Of a stretch of DNA of 64,000 bases, positions 33,801 to 48,800 are shown piece by piece. Source of the stretch: Branchiostoma belcheri (lineage: Eukaryota; Chordata; Leptocardii; Amphioxiformes; Branchiostomatidae); contig NW_017804498.1 in assembly GCF_001625305.1 (NCBI RefSeq), positions 1,218,755 through 1,282,754 on the forward strand. Reading direction: 5' to 3'. Made by a program: the position numbers and the translations under genes. The notes below the pieces were generated by a model. The model searched no databases, had not been told where the DNA came from, and saw nothing but the letters and a program-made list of their open reading frames with translations. Positions within the stretch are counted from its first letter, which is position 1, and the number at the start of each line of letters is the position of its first letter.

Positions 33801-36800
33801 AAAGTGTCCTTTTGGTTTATTTTCAGTCTGTACAAACGAACGTCTAAGTCTGGATTGCTCGTAATGGCATTTCCTGTTTTAGCGAGAGCCAAAGTACAAA
33901 GTGTAGGATGTACACAACTGCATGTTTGGGTTCAGCAGGCCCAAGACAGAGGTTTTACTTCAAGGTAAAGGTCACAATGACATCACAAGCCAAGGGAAGA
34001 GTTGCATCTCATTATAAACCAACAAAGCTTTCTTACCAGAATGAGGCTGAGGTTGAGGAAGTCGAAAGTCTCGTTCTCGTACTGGGAAGCCAGCTCCTTA
34101 CACAGTCTGATGCCCTCCTCCCACATCTACAGGACACAAAACATCACATTGAACATTTCACACCTTCATTTTGACTTCCAATTCTACCTCACTTCTTCTC
34201 AGTTTGTGGGAGACCATGTTGACCTCCAATTTAACATTCAGTTTACTACATTCAGTTACAACATTTCCCCCCTGTTCCTGTGACTAAACTGTATTTATGT
34301 AGCTATTGACACCATTTCCATCCATCTTGCATGGGGACAAGCTATTGACACACAAGCAAACAGATCAAAAACAAAACATCTGTACACAGAGGAAATAACA
34401 ACACATACTTAACCATGGAAACTGGTTACTCAGTCACACCTTCTTTAACTTAAAACTATGCCAGTCCTGTAAAACCTGTATGATCTGATCTCACCTTGCC
34501 CTTGTCAAAGTACTCAATGATGTCGTAGTAGAGCATCTCCTTGAGCTGTCTGTGTGTCTGTGCCTCCGGGTACTTGTCATGAGTTGTGATGAGGGGTTCG
34601 TCTGTCCACTGCAAAAAAAACAAAACAATCATCATACTATAATCTACATATAACTTGGTACAGGTATAACTTGTACCACAGAACAGGTACAGAAACATAA
34701 CCTCTGCCAGCAACCTACATGCATTTGTTGTATTTTAGTCTCTTGTGGTGACAGAAACTTGACTTGTCTTTATGACTTTTTCTTGCATTGCCACATGTAC
34801 ATAGTGTCAAAATCTCTGTGGGGGAAAATAGCTGTGTGCTTTTCAAGTTGATCTTGAAGCCTTTTAATTATTATGTATGGATACATGTACAGGCTTTGAA
34901 GCTCTAAATGTAAGATGTTAGTACAGTGTTGTGTAAGGGATGTCCTTACCTTGAGTAGTGTGGCATGCAGCAGGAGAGTTAGGCAGCCTCTGTGTAGTTG
35001 TCACACTCCAGATGGAGATCACACAACTTGTACAGATACCTGGTAAACAACATGTCACATCATGGATGGAATATTCTGACAGTGTAGTCTAGAACTGGCA
35101 ATATTATTAATCAACTATTGGTATGGTAGGTCACTACATTCCTAATTCAAACAAGGTATTGAAGGTGTTACACCTCTACTTAGAATTTAGTGTTGTTTTA
35201 TTCATTATAATTGTGATTTTTTCACTGATTCTGTGTATATTCCACTCCCACTTCCTCAAAGTGACTACAGGAAGACCAACTTGACCTCACAACCTCCAAG
35301 CCTGCTGGGAACCATTTTGACCTTAAATTCCACCTTCCTGTCAGTCTGCGGTTATATCATTTCCCCCTCACTTCCTGTGACTACTGTATTCAAATAGCTG
35401 CAGATAAACAGACAAGCAATCAAACACACAAACACACCAAAACCAAAGCATGTGTCTGACCTGATGTACATCTCCTGTCTGTTGATCTCCTTGTAGAAGT
35501 TGAGGAGGTTGACGGTGCAGCTCATCCTGTTCTCCCTGTTCTCATCGTTCATGATGGTCCTGTAGTCCAGCAGTCTCTCCAGCAGCCGGTTCACCAGGTC
35601 CACAAAGTACAGGCCCCGCTGCCGCAGGTACCGGTGCTTCTGACAGTGGTCCGAGATACTGGGGAGGAACACAGGAACTTTGGTTATCACACATCCAGGA
35701 CCTTTGCTTATCAGATCTGTTTAAAAAATCAGCCTTACAGAGTAACTATGACTTATTAAGGTCCTTTCGGTATGGACAATAACAATTAACAAATACAAAG
35801 TACTTGATCACCAAACACAAAATGACAAGGCTGTGAGAGAGGAAACAACATTAAAAAATACTGACTTATTTTTCTCAATGTACAGTTTTTGTAAAATACG
35901 TGAATGTCTTAATCTATTATGTGCAACTTTGATTACCCGACAGCATGGCTGACGTCATTTTAACACACTGAAGTAGATGCTTAGTTTCTCAATAGGTTAC
36001 CAGAAAGAAGGGAGAAGGTTAACTACTAGACTGAGATGAGGAGCCTACACTTCTGTACTTACATCCTGTAGAACAGCTCCTTGTACTGGTCATCACCGCG
36101 CCCTCCTTCCACCAGGTGATCCAGCTGGGTGATGATCTCATTCTCCACCTGTCCCATCAACACAAAACTATCATCAGCACCAAACATACATGCCTGGATT
36201 CTCACATGCGTTTTAATCTACACACACTCTCGTGACAAGACAAGGACATTTTTCATGCACCAAATTTATGAAAGACAGTAGCAAAATGCTTTATATTTTA
36301 GCTGTAGCTGTGGTATTGGTCAGGACAGTACAATAGTCTATCCCCACATAATCATTTATCTATTTGTTGCACAATGCCTAATTTTTCTTGTGGGCTTGAA
36401 ATGCCATTGAAGCGTTAAAACAAGCCATTAGCACAGTTAAAGTACTGAGTATCCTGTTGGTTTCATTCCTCCTCCCTACCCACCTGGTTGAAGTTTCCTC
36501 TGGTTGCAAACTCACACTGCATCATGTCAAAGAAGATGGGGATGGTGTGCTCTCTCAGCTTTGTCTCTGGGATCAAAGTCATCTCCAGCATTGGGCCAAC
36601 CATTTCTGGGATGAACTTGATCTTATGTTGACCTGAAGAAACATAGACAAGACCCAAATAAGTTTGACCTTCAGAAATTTAAGATTGTACACTCTACATA
36701 CATTCATTCTAACATATCATGTGGCAAATTGTGTACAATTACAATGTCATGTAGTTTGTACAACTTTACAGCAAGACTTATTCATCAACCTACATATCAA

Positions 36801-39800
36801 ATAGCTACAAGTGATTTACATGTAGTCATACGATGTTGTTTTACCAGCTTGTGGCCTGTACACAATCAGTCAGTAGAAACTTACCGAGGTTGAACCACAT
36901 GGACAGGATTTCAAACCCTATCACCCTTCTCATGTCCTGGTACCTGGGAAAGGGACAGGGGAAATTACTTTTTGACACAATTTCACATAATGTTGTTTAT
37001 TCAGTACAAATCAGAGAGACCACAGAATGCAAAGCTACATGTATATGCTACAGTTCCAGTTCTGAAACAAGATTTCAAACTTCTGGGAAGTATTTCCAGT
37101 GTTCATGACTTCAAATTTACCCCTATTCCAGTGTTTGACCTCTTTTATGTTTTAAGCTCAGTGTCCAGAGAAGCTTCAAATTTACCTCATTTCCAGTGTC
37201 TGACCTCTTTTATGTTTTAAGCTCAGTGTCATGAGAAGCATACCCACAGACAACCCACCCACAACAATACTTCTGACAAGACTTACTTGTTGATGATCTT
37301 CATTCTCTTGGCATGAGAGAAGTTCTCCAGCTGTAGTGACTCCTGGGTGAGGAAGGACACGGCCAGGTGGAAGAAATTGTTCCACAGCTGTGGGAGAAGG
37401 AACAGAGCAACACTGTTCACATACATGTACCCTGACAACTCTGCTGTCCTTGTGTTAGACGAGATACCCACTGTAAAGGTGTTTCATCTTTCAAGTCAAT
37501 ATCAACTTTGAGTTAATACCTGTTTGTTTTGCCAAAAGTACCATACTTAATCACCAATTATACATCTGACTCTGTAAAATACTACAAAAGAAGGCTAATA
37601 TGCTATCTGGATGCAGCAGCTAGCTAAGTTTGTAACACATTCAAACATGCAGGATTTTGCTTTCTTCAGTCTTTCATTTTGTCCAATTTGTGCCAAAAAC
37701 AGGATGTATTTTGTAAAACAAATATCTTTATCTACATAAAGGCAGGTAATTTGCAAAGCTTACAGGCATTTTAACATCATGCTCATGAAGTATCAAAATA
37801 CTGGGTGCGTGTGCACCTTAGTGCACCCAAAATTGGAGCTGTTCACCCAATTGTTTACTGTTACAACATTTGCCCTCTCTCTTCCTGTGACTCAACTGTA
37901 TATAGGTAGATATTGAGACCATCTCCATCCATCTTGAATGGGGACAAGCTATTAACACACAAGCAAACACATCAAAAACAGAACATCTGTACACAGAGGA
38001 AATAACAACACATACATGTACTTACAAATGTAAGCATGGAAACTGGTTACTCAGTCACACCTTCTTAACTTGAAACTATGCCAGTCCTGTGAACCCGTAG
38101 GATCTGATCTCACCTTGCCCTTGTCAAAGTACTCAATGATGTCGTAGTAGAGCATCTCCTTGAGCTGTCTGTGTGTCTGTGCCTCCGGGTACTTGTCATG
38201 AGTTGTGATGAGGGGTTCGTCTGTCCACTGCAAAAAAAAAAAACAATCATCATACTATAATCTACATAGAGGTATAACTTGTACCACAGCACAGGTACAG
38301 AAACATAACCTCTGCTAGCAACCTACATGTATTTGTTGTATTTTAGTCTCTTGTGGTGACAGAAACTTGACTTGTCTTTATGACTTTTTCTTGCATTGCC
38401 ACATGTACATAGTGTCAAAATCTCTGTGGGAGAAAATAGCTGCGTGCTTTTCAAGTTGATCTTGAAGCCTTTTAATGCAACATTTATGTATGGATACATG
38501 TACAGGCTTTGAAGCTCTAAATGTAAGATGTCAGTACAGTGTTGTGTAAGGGATGTCCTTACCTTGAGTAGTGTGGCATGCAGCAGGAGAGTATAGGCAG
38601 CCTCTGTGTAGTTGTCACACTCCAGATGGAGATCACACAACTTGTACAGATACCTGGTAAACAACATGTCACAATCATGGATGGAATATTCTGACAAGTG
38701 TAGTCTAGAACTGGCAATATTATTAATCAACTATTGGTATGGTAGGTCACTACATTCCTAATTCAAACAAGGTATTGAAGGTGTTACACCTCTACTTANN
38801 NNNNNNNNNNNNNNNNNNNNNNNNNNNNNNNNNNNNNNNNNNNTGATCATGTGCTTATCGAGAAACGGCTGGCAGTCCCCTTCCCTATCCTGACACTAGT
38901 GGCAGTGGAGAGGGTTGGAGGGGAGAAAAAAGGAGAGAAGTTAGTGATCTGCAGCATGAGTTAGCTCGGGAGATACAAACAAAAACAAAAATGCTTTAAT
39001 AAGTGTAACAACAGTCATCATGAAAGGGCAACAAGAGCTATATTCAGCAGTTAAGAGCACTGAAGTATGTGTTAGCGTTGGTAAATCTATAAGACCATTG
39101 AAAGTTTTCAGGCATAAATGAAGGGAAGTAGACTACACAAACTTGAGGAATGAGCACTGTGAAACAACTGTTCATGTCTTTCAGGGAGAGAAAGAGTATT
39201 GCTTTGAACTTTGTTGCTTTCCATCAAAAGATCAGGGAATATTCTACAATCAAGTATAATTATACATGTAATATAAATTTATATAAAAACTTGTGACTTA
39301 AAAAAACTGTTTCTACACATCTAACAACAGTATCTTGACAGATCTGGTTCTTATTTATGTATTTATAGGCTCGCTTGATACTACAAGTTAAAGGCCCATG
39401 ACCACGGTACCCCTGTCACCCCTCTATCTTCAGTCCATACCTGGTATTCAAAGTTGTTCTCATCCAGGAAGGATTTGTGTAGCGTCTGTGTGAAATACTT
39501 GATGGCAGTCAGGACAACACTGTCAAAACAAGTTTAGAGTTATCAAAATGTCAGTGTATACATGTACCTTAATAGAACTTAATATGGCAGACAGGTCAAC
39601 TTCAACATTAAGAAGCTGATGTATTACAGATCCTCCCAATGCCAAGTATCACCACCATGTCCAGAAACAAACTGGATGTGACTGTGGATCAACTTTCTAA
39701 ACATTTCAGACCTTAGCTACATGTACACATTTTCCACACTGCAGAAAAGAAAAGAACTACTAAGAATCTTTAACACTAAAAAAACAGGTTAGGCATTCAT

Positions 39801-42800
39801 CACCTACAATGCTACATGTATTGCAAGCAACAGAAAAAGTACTTTTGAGCCCTGCATGTTTACATTGTATGAGTGATGTGAGCTATACAATAAACACATG
39901 TATAGGTTGCAGAATTCGTCAAGAAAATACAACTGTAGTACTACAGAAGAATCAAACAGAGTGAAGATTATACTATGATATACTAACTTAGTATATCATA
40001 ATTATATTTGTGATATCTGTGTAACAAAGGAATGTACATGTACAAGTCCTGTGCCTGTCCATATGTAGACTGAGACTTACTGGTTTTGGTGCATGGTCAT
40101 GACCACCCAGTCCCTGGGGTACACGTTCTTACTGACCAGGTCACGGAACACCATGAAGATCTCCATCAGAAAGTCCTACAGGCAGACAGACAACAAATGT
40201 CCAAACTTGCACCTTCAACTTGTTCATCATCTGTCACAATGTTGTGAAATTCTATGCCAGTACCATAACATTGTTCATTCCAAATCCTTCATGAAGTCCA
40301 ACATGCCAAACTTTGATCAATATGCAGACATGTAAAAGACTATCATAATGATAATCTCTTGTGAAGACTTTGAGAGCCCCAAGCTACATGTACATATTAG
40401 GCACAATCATCATCTTTGATTGAGAACATAGAATGAACATGAAGTGAAGATGAAGTTCTTACCAGTAGATCACTTCTGCTGGGGAAGGCATCAATGTAAG
40501 CCTGGTAGTGGTACTCGTTCATTTGACGCAGGATGCCCGTCATACACGCCACAAATGAACCCTGTTGGGTGAATATGGCATACATGTCAGTTAAGTATAT
40601 ACTGTATAGATCTCCAACTACAGGATTGTGCATTCTTTTTGTTTCAGTGTCTTGTTATCTCGCAGACAGGAAAACTAAAAATCACTTGCCCCTCTTTAAC
40701 TTCCCGTCATCCATGAGGTGATTATGGATGAACAGTCACTCTGACAAACTTACGATAAGAGGAGCATCCCTGTCCATGAAGATGACTGTCTGTATCACTG
40801 TCCTGAGGATCTCTTTCATCACTATCTCCATGTCACCGTGGATGGGACCCTGTTTCAATGCAGAAACACAGAAAAATCATAAAGTTAACACAAAAGCATG
40901 CAGTTACAAAAACAAATTACATACAGTATGTAAATGAAAGCAGCAAATTGTCACACAAGCCATTGTGATCCATCGTGGTCCATTTGTCAAGAATATTGCC
41001 AGGTAGGTACATCAATAAAAAGACTTTTTTACACAACCAATAGGCTTACTCGGCTGATGTTTTGGTCATTGAAAAGAATCTTTTTATTCAGTCACTTACC
41101 AACCTGATGAAACTATTTACAGGCAGGTTAGGCTTAGATGACATAGAATGATATAATGGTGCGTACCACGTCTTTCCTGTTGAGGCGGTCTAACACGTCA
41201 CTCAGCATCTTCACACAGTCTGGCATTTCCTCCTTCCTCTCGATAAGCTTCTTCAACTGGGCCATCATCATGGGCAGGAGGATACCTCGGCACTCTACAG
41301 GGAACAAGTGTTTGGGGAGGACTTTCTTAACTTATTTGCTCAATGTAAGGCCAAGAGACTACATCTAGCCATTGAACTAAGTTTGGGTTACTGGAACAGC
41401 ATCTCTTCTCCCTAAGACAGAAACATCAATGCTGAAGACAGACTGAGAGTGGGGACTAACTGACTCAACAGGAGAAGCAGGGGTTACAAAGGCTGCTCAG
41501 GAACATTCTCTAGTCCTAGCCTATTTAGACCAGAATGGTTTTGATCCACTCACAACAGGAAGGACCCTTTCAATTTAATAATCATTATTACTCTAACAAT
41601 TCTAAAGGATGCCCCTATACTCCACAGGGTACAGCATAAACTGAAGTGGGCAATCTTGCATGTCACATATCGGGACTTATCTCTGCAGTGAGATTGCACT
41701 TAAACACAACACAAAGCCTCCATTATCATACTACAGAGGCCAGAGATGGTGCAGTTCTTCCTACTGTAGCCATCCCAGAATAAAGCCAATATTTACTAAA
41801 CCTGCACAGGGACAGGAGTAACTAGCGAAGTACATATAATCCATGGTCGGAAGCCGTTCTTACCTGATAATCTGAAGAGGTCACTGTGGACGATGTTGTT
41901 CATACACTGTACCTTCTGTTTCACCAGCCGGTCAGGGGGAATGTTGTTGATGAAATCCTTCAGCAGGAGGCTGGATTAAGGACAAAAAGGGTACAACTAT
42001 AGCACCATGCTTGATATCATGGTTTCAACACAGTACCTTCCCTTTAGAATCATCTTGACTAACAGTTGACACTTGATATCTTTCATTCCAGGGAGTACTT
42101 GCCCCTTTAAGTTGGTAAACTTTAATTGGGGAATGAAATGAACAGAATCTTATCGATGTATACGACATGGCTATGGAAGTACCATTGGTGCAGTGTGTAC
42201 TTCGTCAACTTTAGTTCATACACTCACTGATACCTTTTATTGCTTTTTCTCCTAAGTAACTTATTGTAGTCAGGAAACAGGTGGCTGCAAAAGGTCCAGA
42301 GAAGGAGACTGGAGGAGGGACAGGGTGGACAGAAACAGAGGAGGAGAAAAAAAACAGAAGCAAGAACAAAAGATCAATGGCCTGTCACAAAGCAAGTAAC
42401 AGAACTGGTTGGAAGGGTAAGCACTCAGATTTTTACCCCATCTGAAGTTTATTGTGAACAAGCAAAAATCAATGGCACAGACATGCAAATAGAGCAGCAT
42501 TGAAGACAGAAATCAAGGGGGAAAAATTCAACGAAGTGTTCAATATAACATCAAGGCATAGCATATTAAACAGGAAACATATTGTTACATACATTTTGGC
42601 AAAATGTCTCATGATAATGGAGACATACCTCAGTTCCTTTGGATCGAACACTGTGATGACATCAGGGATGACTGTGGGAACGTATCTCAGTGCTGCCCCC
42701 TGGTGGTCAAAAGGAATATTGCAATCAATTAGTCATAAAGAACTGCAAACCTGCAGACCTTGAAACACTACAACTGGTCCTTTTGTTGGTAGACCATTTC

Positions 42801-45800
42801 ATGTGATAATTAATTTAATCTATTGAAATTGTCAATTTGACACTGGTAAAAAAAATTGAGAAAAACCATTGATATTATATAATGATAATTAGAAATCGTT
42901 TAAAATTCAATACCAGGTATTTCATCAAAACAACTATGAAGATAAATGAGTGTCTGTAGATGATAGCAGAAACAGGTTATTAGTATACATGGCAATAAGA
43001 TACACTGTAGTACTTGCACAGTTGTATATTGAAATAAAGGTAAGCTTGAGGCAAGCTGCGCAAAATTACATTTAGGGTTCACAGACACATGTAAGACAGG
43101 AGAAGGAAGTTACTTTAAAAAAACTGTTTTGTTTTGACCTGCATGATACTAACAAATTGTGAAGGGCCATGGAGGACCAACTGCTATGGAGGAGACTTTG
43201 TGGATTGCTTGGAGCGGGAGCTCAAACCAAGTAAGTAAGTTTATTTTGAGCACAGAGATAGCAGAAACACAAAGGGTTTTGAATGAGCTACCATGCAAGT
43301 AGCGTTAATGACATCTTGATTCAACTGAAAGTTTGTAACCTACAATGCATGACTAGAGAGTTTCCCACAAAAGGCTTGATTACTAGTACACATTTACTAC
43401 ATTTGCAGTGATGAACAGACAGAAGACAGTAGTATAAGTACACCACACAGCTGTGAGGAACAGTACCTTGATTACTCTCTACAGTCCAGGAAGAAGAGAG
43501 TCGTGCAGAGGAGAGACAAGACACAGATTAGGCAGGCGTAAGGCTTTCAGAATTCAAAAGCTGTGCATGCTGGGAAGACAACAGAAGGCAGTTACATAGC
43601 TAAAGCATGGATCCAACTTACTGAGCATTTAGCACTGTTCTATCATTTTGAACTTGTTAACATCGTGATACAAACATCAAGGCAATTCTGCACAAAAAAC
43701 AAGAATTTTAAGGTACAAGGCAGCACAATCACGATGTGAGACAAGTTAGCTATAGTACTATTCTGTCTCCAGCCGGATGCGAATGCTCTCCTTACCTGCA
43801 CCCCTACTGTAGAGTCAGATGTGTATGTCATCATGCCATTCAGAGACTGGAAGAGATGGCGGACTGCTGCCTCAAACTGCTGCTTGCCTTTCCCCTCATA
43901 CAACCTGGAATGGCAAGACAAGCATAGTGGGTGAGAATAGTATGAAAAAAGGGACGTTACATGTACCTCAAAAGGGATTGGACCAGCACTTGACCTGCAC
44001 TGACAAATATACATGATAGTCTATCAGCTGAGCTACAAATACAATCTGTTGTTGAAGAATGCCCAGCTTTGTAATATAGGACCCATACCAGCCCATAGCA
44101 TGACATAGCATGTGCAACTAAAGTCTTTAGTAAAGAGGAAGCATATACATAAGAAAGGTGACTTACTGTGAGTAGAGCACTCTGGATCTGACAATGAACT
44201 TGAAGATGTACTGTAGAGACTTCATGGCCTTCAGGAGAGACTCATGGTTATCCCGCTCATTAGCATTGTCGATGTAGTACTTCAAAACCACCATCAGTTT
44301 ACTGGGAATAGGGAGGAACAACTTATTTAACTACAATATACAATATATACAATGTCTTTAGTACTTTACTGCTGAAGGGAGTAGACATGTACATTAACTA
44401 ACAAATACATGTATAACCATGGAACTACATGTAACACTCAAAAACCTGGCAAGTTAATTCATGTACATTTACCCCAATACTTTGGTGTCTGATTTGCCAT
44501 AGAGTAGGCAGGATCATGATAAAATCAGTTAGAAACTGTGAAAAGAAAACATTTAGCCAGGATAGCATTTTCCTTGATATGAAAATGTTTCATTCAAAAC
44601 AATTGAATTGAATTAAACTCAAGTTAAAGAATCCTGAGCTGACTGTTGACATGTAAGAAGAATTACAGGCCTGGGATGCTCAATTTTACACAGGGCAACC
44701 CCAGAGGGTACAAAGGTATTGTCTATGATAATTTGTCTACAAACCAGTACAAGTCGAATTAACTCCACCCCATCATAACCAGTAACATTGCCATGGGTAT
44801 CTCCATCACAATCTCATACAAGTCAGCAATTGTAAAGGTTGCTCTAGTTCTCTGTTCAAAATAGCCCGGATTTAACGGCACAATAGCGTACTATTTGGCA
44901 CAACTGAACCAACAAAATAAATTCTAGTTCAGTTATGCCCTGAGGATAGGCTTAATCAGTTGGAAGAAATGTCGAGGCCTGGAAAGTTCTTCTGTAAGGG
45001 ACAGACCAGGAAATATCTTAGGGGAGAAAATTTGAAAAAAAAAATTAATTCATGACAAGAAGTTGTAACGAGAAGCAAATTTGACTGCAAAGTGTAGGAA
45101 ATGTAAGGGAAGAAATTACAAAAACTGTTGATATGGCAAAATGCATGAAATCAAAATGAACCTTCCCTACCAAAACCCTTTCAGCTCTGTCCCTAACATG
45201 TTGCTTCAGCTTTTTATTGCTTGTGTTTAATTAAAATCAGTAAACTGACCTTTGCCACATTAGGATACCAGAAGCTATGTTATGAACCTATGGTGTTCAT
45301 GTGTGCATTCATGTGCATGTAAATTGTGCAAGCAAATTTCATGTACAGGTGTCAATCCATAGCAGCCAAGCTGACTTTCCACAATATCGAGGATTTGAAA
45401 ATGATTTATTGTGTTCCAGTAACAATGCCCAGCAGGAGATCACACATATAACAGGTGACAGACGTGTTGCACTGGGATGGCTGTTTGGTTTTAACACAAC
45501 AATACCTGGTGATTCAGACAATACACACTCCTGAATCACCTGGCACATTGGTACAATGAACTCTCCACACCCTCAGACACATTTTCTTGTTAAAATTTTC
45601 ACCTTGATTCTAAAGATAAAATTAGCACCAACTCTCTAAAAAATATCTAAAGGGGGATTGAAGGGATTTCAGCTGCTTTGTTTTGGAGCAACATACTGTC
45701 CTAGAATGTGTGACATTTCATGTTTATATTGGCTAAAAAAAGGGTAAGTTGATCCAGGACAAAACTATCAAATTTGCCAAAATGAAATGACTAATCCTTC

Positions 45801-48800
45801 ATCAAATCCAAGCCTTTGATAGAGATTTGGTGACTATCAATGTAAGTAAAATCACACCTTGCTCATATGATTGACTCATTTTATGAACGTCGTCTAAAAT
45901 GGCAAAGGCAATAAAACATTACATTATCATACAGAGTATAATATTATCAAATAAAAAGACTACAACATCCCAAGATGGGACCAACAAAACATTGAGACAA
46001 CTATCTCTCTATTTACATGCAAACAAGGCATCTGCTTAAATCAATCAGGCAGCCAAGACACCGGTGCAATCTATGCAGGGACAGGTAATTACTGTCATTA
46101 AGGTCTGAAAGAAACTGGATCGTTAAGAAATACTACTGTGCAATGTTTACACAGCAACACAACACCACTTAAGAAAATTGCTGTCTAAACAAAATCTTCA
46201 GAGATAGAAACAGGTGAGGGCAAAACAACTAAACATTGGTAAAGTACTACCAGTAATTCATGAACAAAGGGAAAAACAACACTTGTGGCAGTCAGACTAA
46301 TATAAGTCACAAATACATCTTATGGAAACATATTTGTTTGTTCACTTGACAAAATTTATATTATACAGTTGTACTGTAGTTTGTAATTCCAAACTTTTCA
46401 ACTCGTACGACTTACTTCCACTGAAATATCTTATCAAGTATGTGTCTGACAAAAACAAAGGGACTTGCAAGTACATGTAGGTCTAAACATACTAGTAACA
46501 TCTTGTAGTATAAAAGTTATCAATTCACGTAACATATGAGAAATATTGAGTGTTGTTGATCCTTAAAACCTAGTCTGTGGTCTCCATTCACAGCTAACAT
46601 TAACATAAGCCCCCTGAGCATTACACATGTGTTATCACAGTTCAGATCTGGAACCCCCCTCCCCTCCCCATGTATCTCACATCACCTGCTGAAGAAGCTA
46701 GCCTCTTGGCACAAGGTACAGCTGACCTCTCCTGACAGGAGCAGCTCCCGTTCTGGGAGCTCCTTCATGAGCGGGATCATCTGGCACATGGACGACTTTT
46801 TACTGGACTGTTTTGAGAGGGAAGATGGTGCCAATCCCTTCATGGCGAGAACCCGAAATACCGCCCTATGTGGCCAGAGGCCATCCGTCTGACTAATCGG
46901 GTCATGGGACATCTGCCACAGTGGCAGACAGTTGACCTCTAAATCATACAAATCGCCATGTCATGTGGTCATTACAGCATTGAAATGGGCCCCAAACATT
47001 GCAGTTGCTGTGAATACTAACATATTGCAACTAAGTGCTTCATCGATTTAGTATAACGTGAGAGCATTTTAAACCTGTGTATGAGCTTACATGTAAGACT
47101 AAACTGGGGCCTCTACTTGTAATTTTTTTGTGTGTTGAGTGTTCAAATTATTTCCCACTTCTTCAGAGTGACACACAAAGAATTGTAATATTTATCATAC
47201 CATCTTGGAGGGAACTTTATACCAGCTTTACAATAAGTTCTCAACCAGGAAAAGAAAGAATCTCTGTGAACAGAAGTTGGCCTTGACATTTCCATTACTG
47301 TAATGATAAGCATGACCTGTGCTCTGTCTTAGCTTTAGCACAATTACACAGACTGACTGGGGTAACAACATGCCTCTTACACTGATAACATGCCTCTTAA
47401 AAGTGCATTTGTTAAACATTTTAACAAATCTTTGTGCTGATCTCAGAGTAACTTTGCCTATTGTGGTCAAACTTTTCATTCTTCAAACTTTTAAAACATT
47501 CAGGTACATTGAATATCCTTTTAGTACTGCTACGGAAAGGTTTTACCATCTTTCCTGGTCTTTTTCTGTAGTTGTGTAACACTATATGTGCCTTTTGTGA
47601 CAACCAAGCATGGAATTATGGAGGCCTGACTAAAAGATATCACTTCCTGTTACAGCTTATTTCATAATTGGTCTCCAGGGACTTAGTAAGAGGGGAATGA
47701 TAGGGTAAATCACCAACAAGTTGGGTAGAAAAACAGTCTTTATTGTTTTGAGGGGACAAAGAAGTCACTATGATTGTCAATCTATCAAAATCATAAGTGA
47801 AAAACCCAAAGTGTGTCATATGTTTTCATTATTAGTCAAAGATTTTAACAACCTATAAGTAGGTCTCTCTCCCTAGAATAAATGAACTTTTAAGAAAGAA
47901 TGGGGTGAATTCAGGGAAAATAATGCTTCTTCCCAGTATGAAAAGTATGATAACACCAGACAACTGGTACCTTGTACAGTGTCTTATTGATCCTCCCAAA
48001 ATTTGATACAATGTATGTAAATACCTTCAACCCTAAAAGATCAGTTGTGCCTACTACATGTATATATTGTAAGAATGTGGTGATTATGCAGTACCTTTGT
48101 TGTCTGCTAGGTGTCATGGTTTATTACAAAAGTGAGCTAAAATGTGCATTGTAACCTTGCATCCCTATTTCCACATGTACTCACTTGTAAGCCAGTGTGG
48201 CACTGAAATGCTCCCTGATGTATGTGTCCAGGACTGGGTGGAACTGGTGGAACTTCCGGTCAGCGATCAGACCAATCACACCAATCTGCATGGTTCAAAA
48301 TGACTGGTTATACATGTAATATAAGTGCTGATGAAAACTTGACACAACCATTCAGATGGAACAGGCATCAGAAGTGGTCTTGACATACCAAACAGCCTAA
48401 AGTTACAAGCTACATCAAAAATGATAAATCTTTTCCTATCATATATACATATGGCCTCCTTTGGTCAGTACTGACTGACCATGTTAAAATACTAATTGTT
48501 AACAGCCCTACAGCTTTGTCTATAGCTGAACAGTCCTATACGAGAATTACAGTCTCTGCCACATGAGGAACATTAATTTTGTATCCAAGCGTTACATGTA
48601 CATATCTAAGTCTGTGATGACTCACCAGTGCATCGAAGACTAGGTTGTCATACAAGTCTGAGTCTTGGTTCTCCATAAGGATGTTGAACAGAGCATCCAA
48701 GACATCTTGAAGGAACTGGGTGGAATTGAAAAACAAAATTGGAAACTAGTTGAAATACAGGACCTTACTTTCTTACCACGTCCTTGTTTATTAAAAAACT

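Larger units (their letters stand above)
26297..35658 (-). other. DOCK1/2/5-like: DOCK exons: DHR-2 catalytic region
   Basis: Exons are 35461-35658, 34950-35039 (frameshifted), 34495-34608, 34037-34126, 33432-33536, 32915-33056, 32313-32394, 28728-28812, 27358-27444, 27012-27188 and 26297-26482. Landmarks are [112 protein letters not shown] and [17 protein letters not shown]-2 is the exchange domain for Rac. The AVMGG segment matches, from memory, the part that inserts beside the bound nucleotide in solved DOCK structures. Confidence 0.95.

Noticed and set aside
37858-38798. A genuine tandem exon duplication in DOCK, parallel to the LOX case
   Set aside because: The copies are nearly identical, out of protein order, and end exactly at the assembly gap. 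The LOX copies, by contrast, are strongly diverged, in order and separated by tiny introns.
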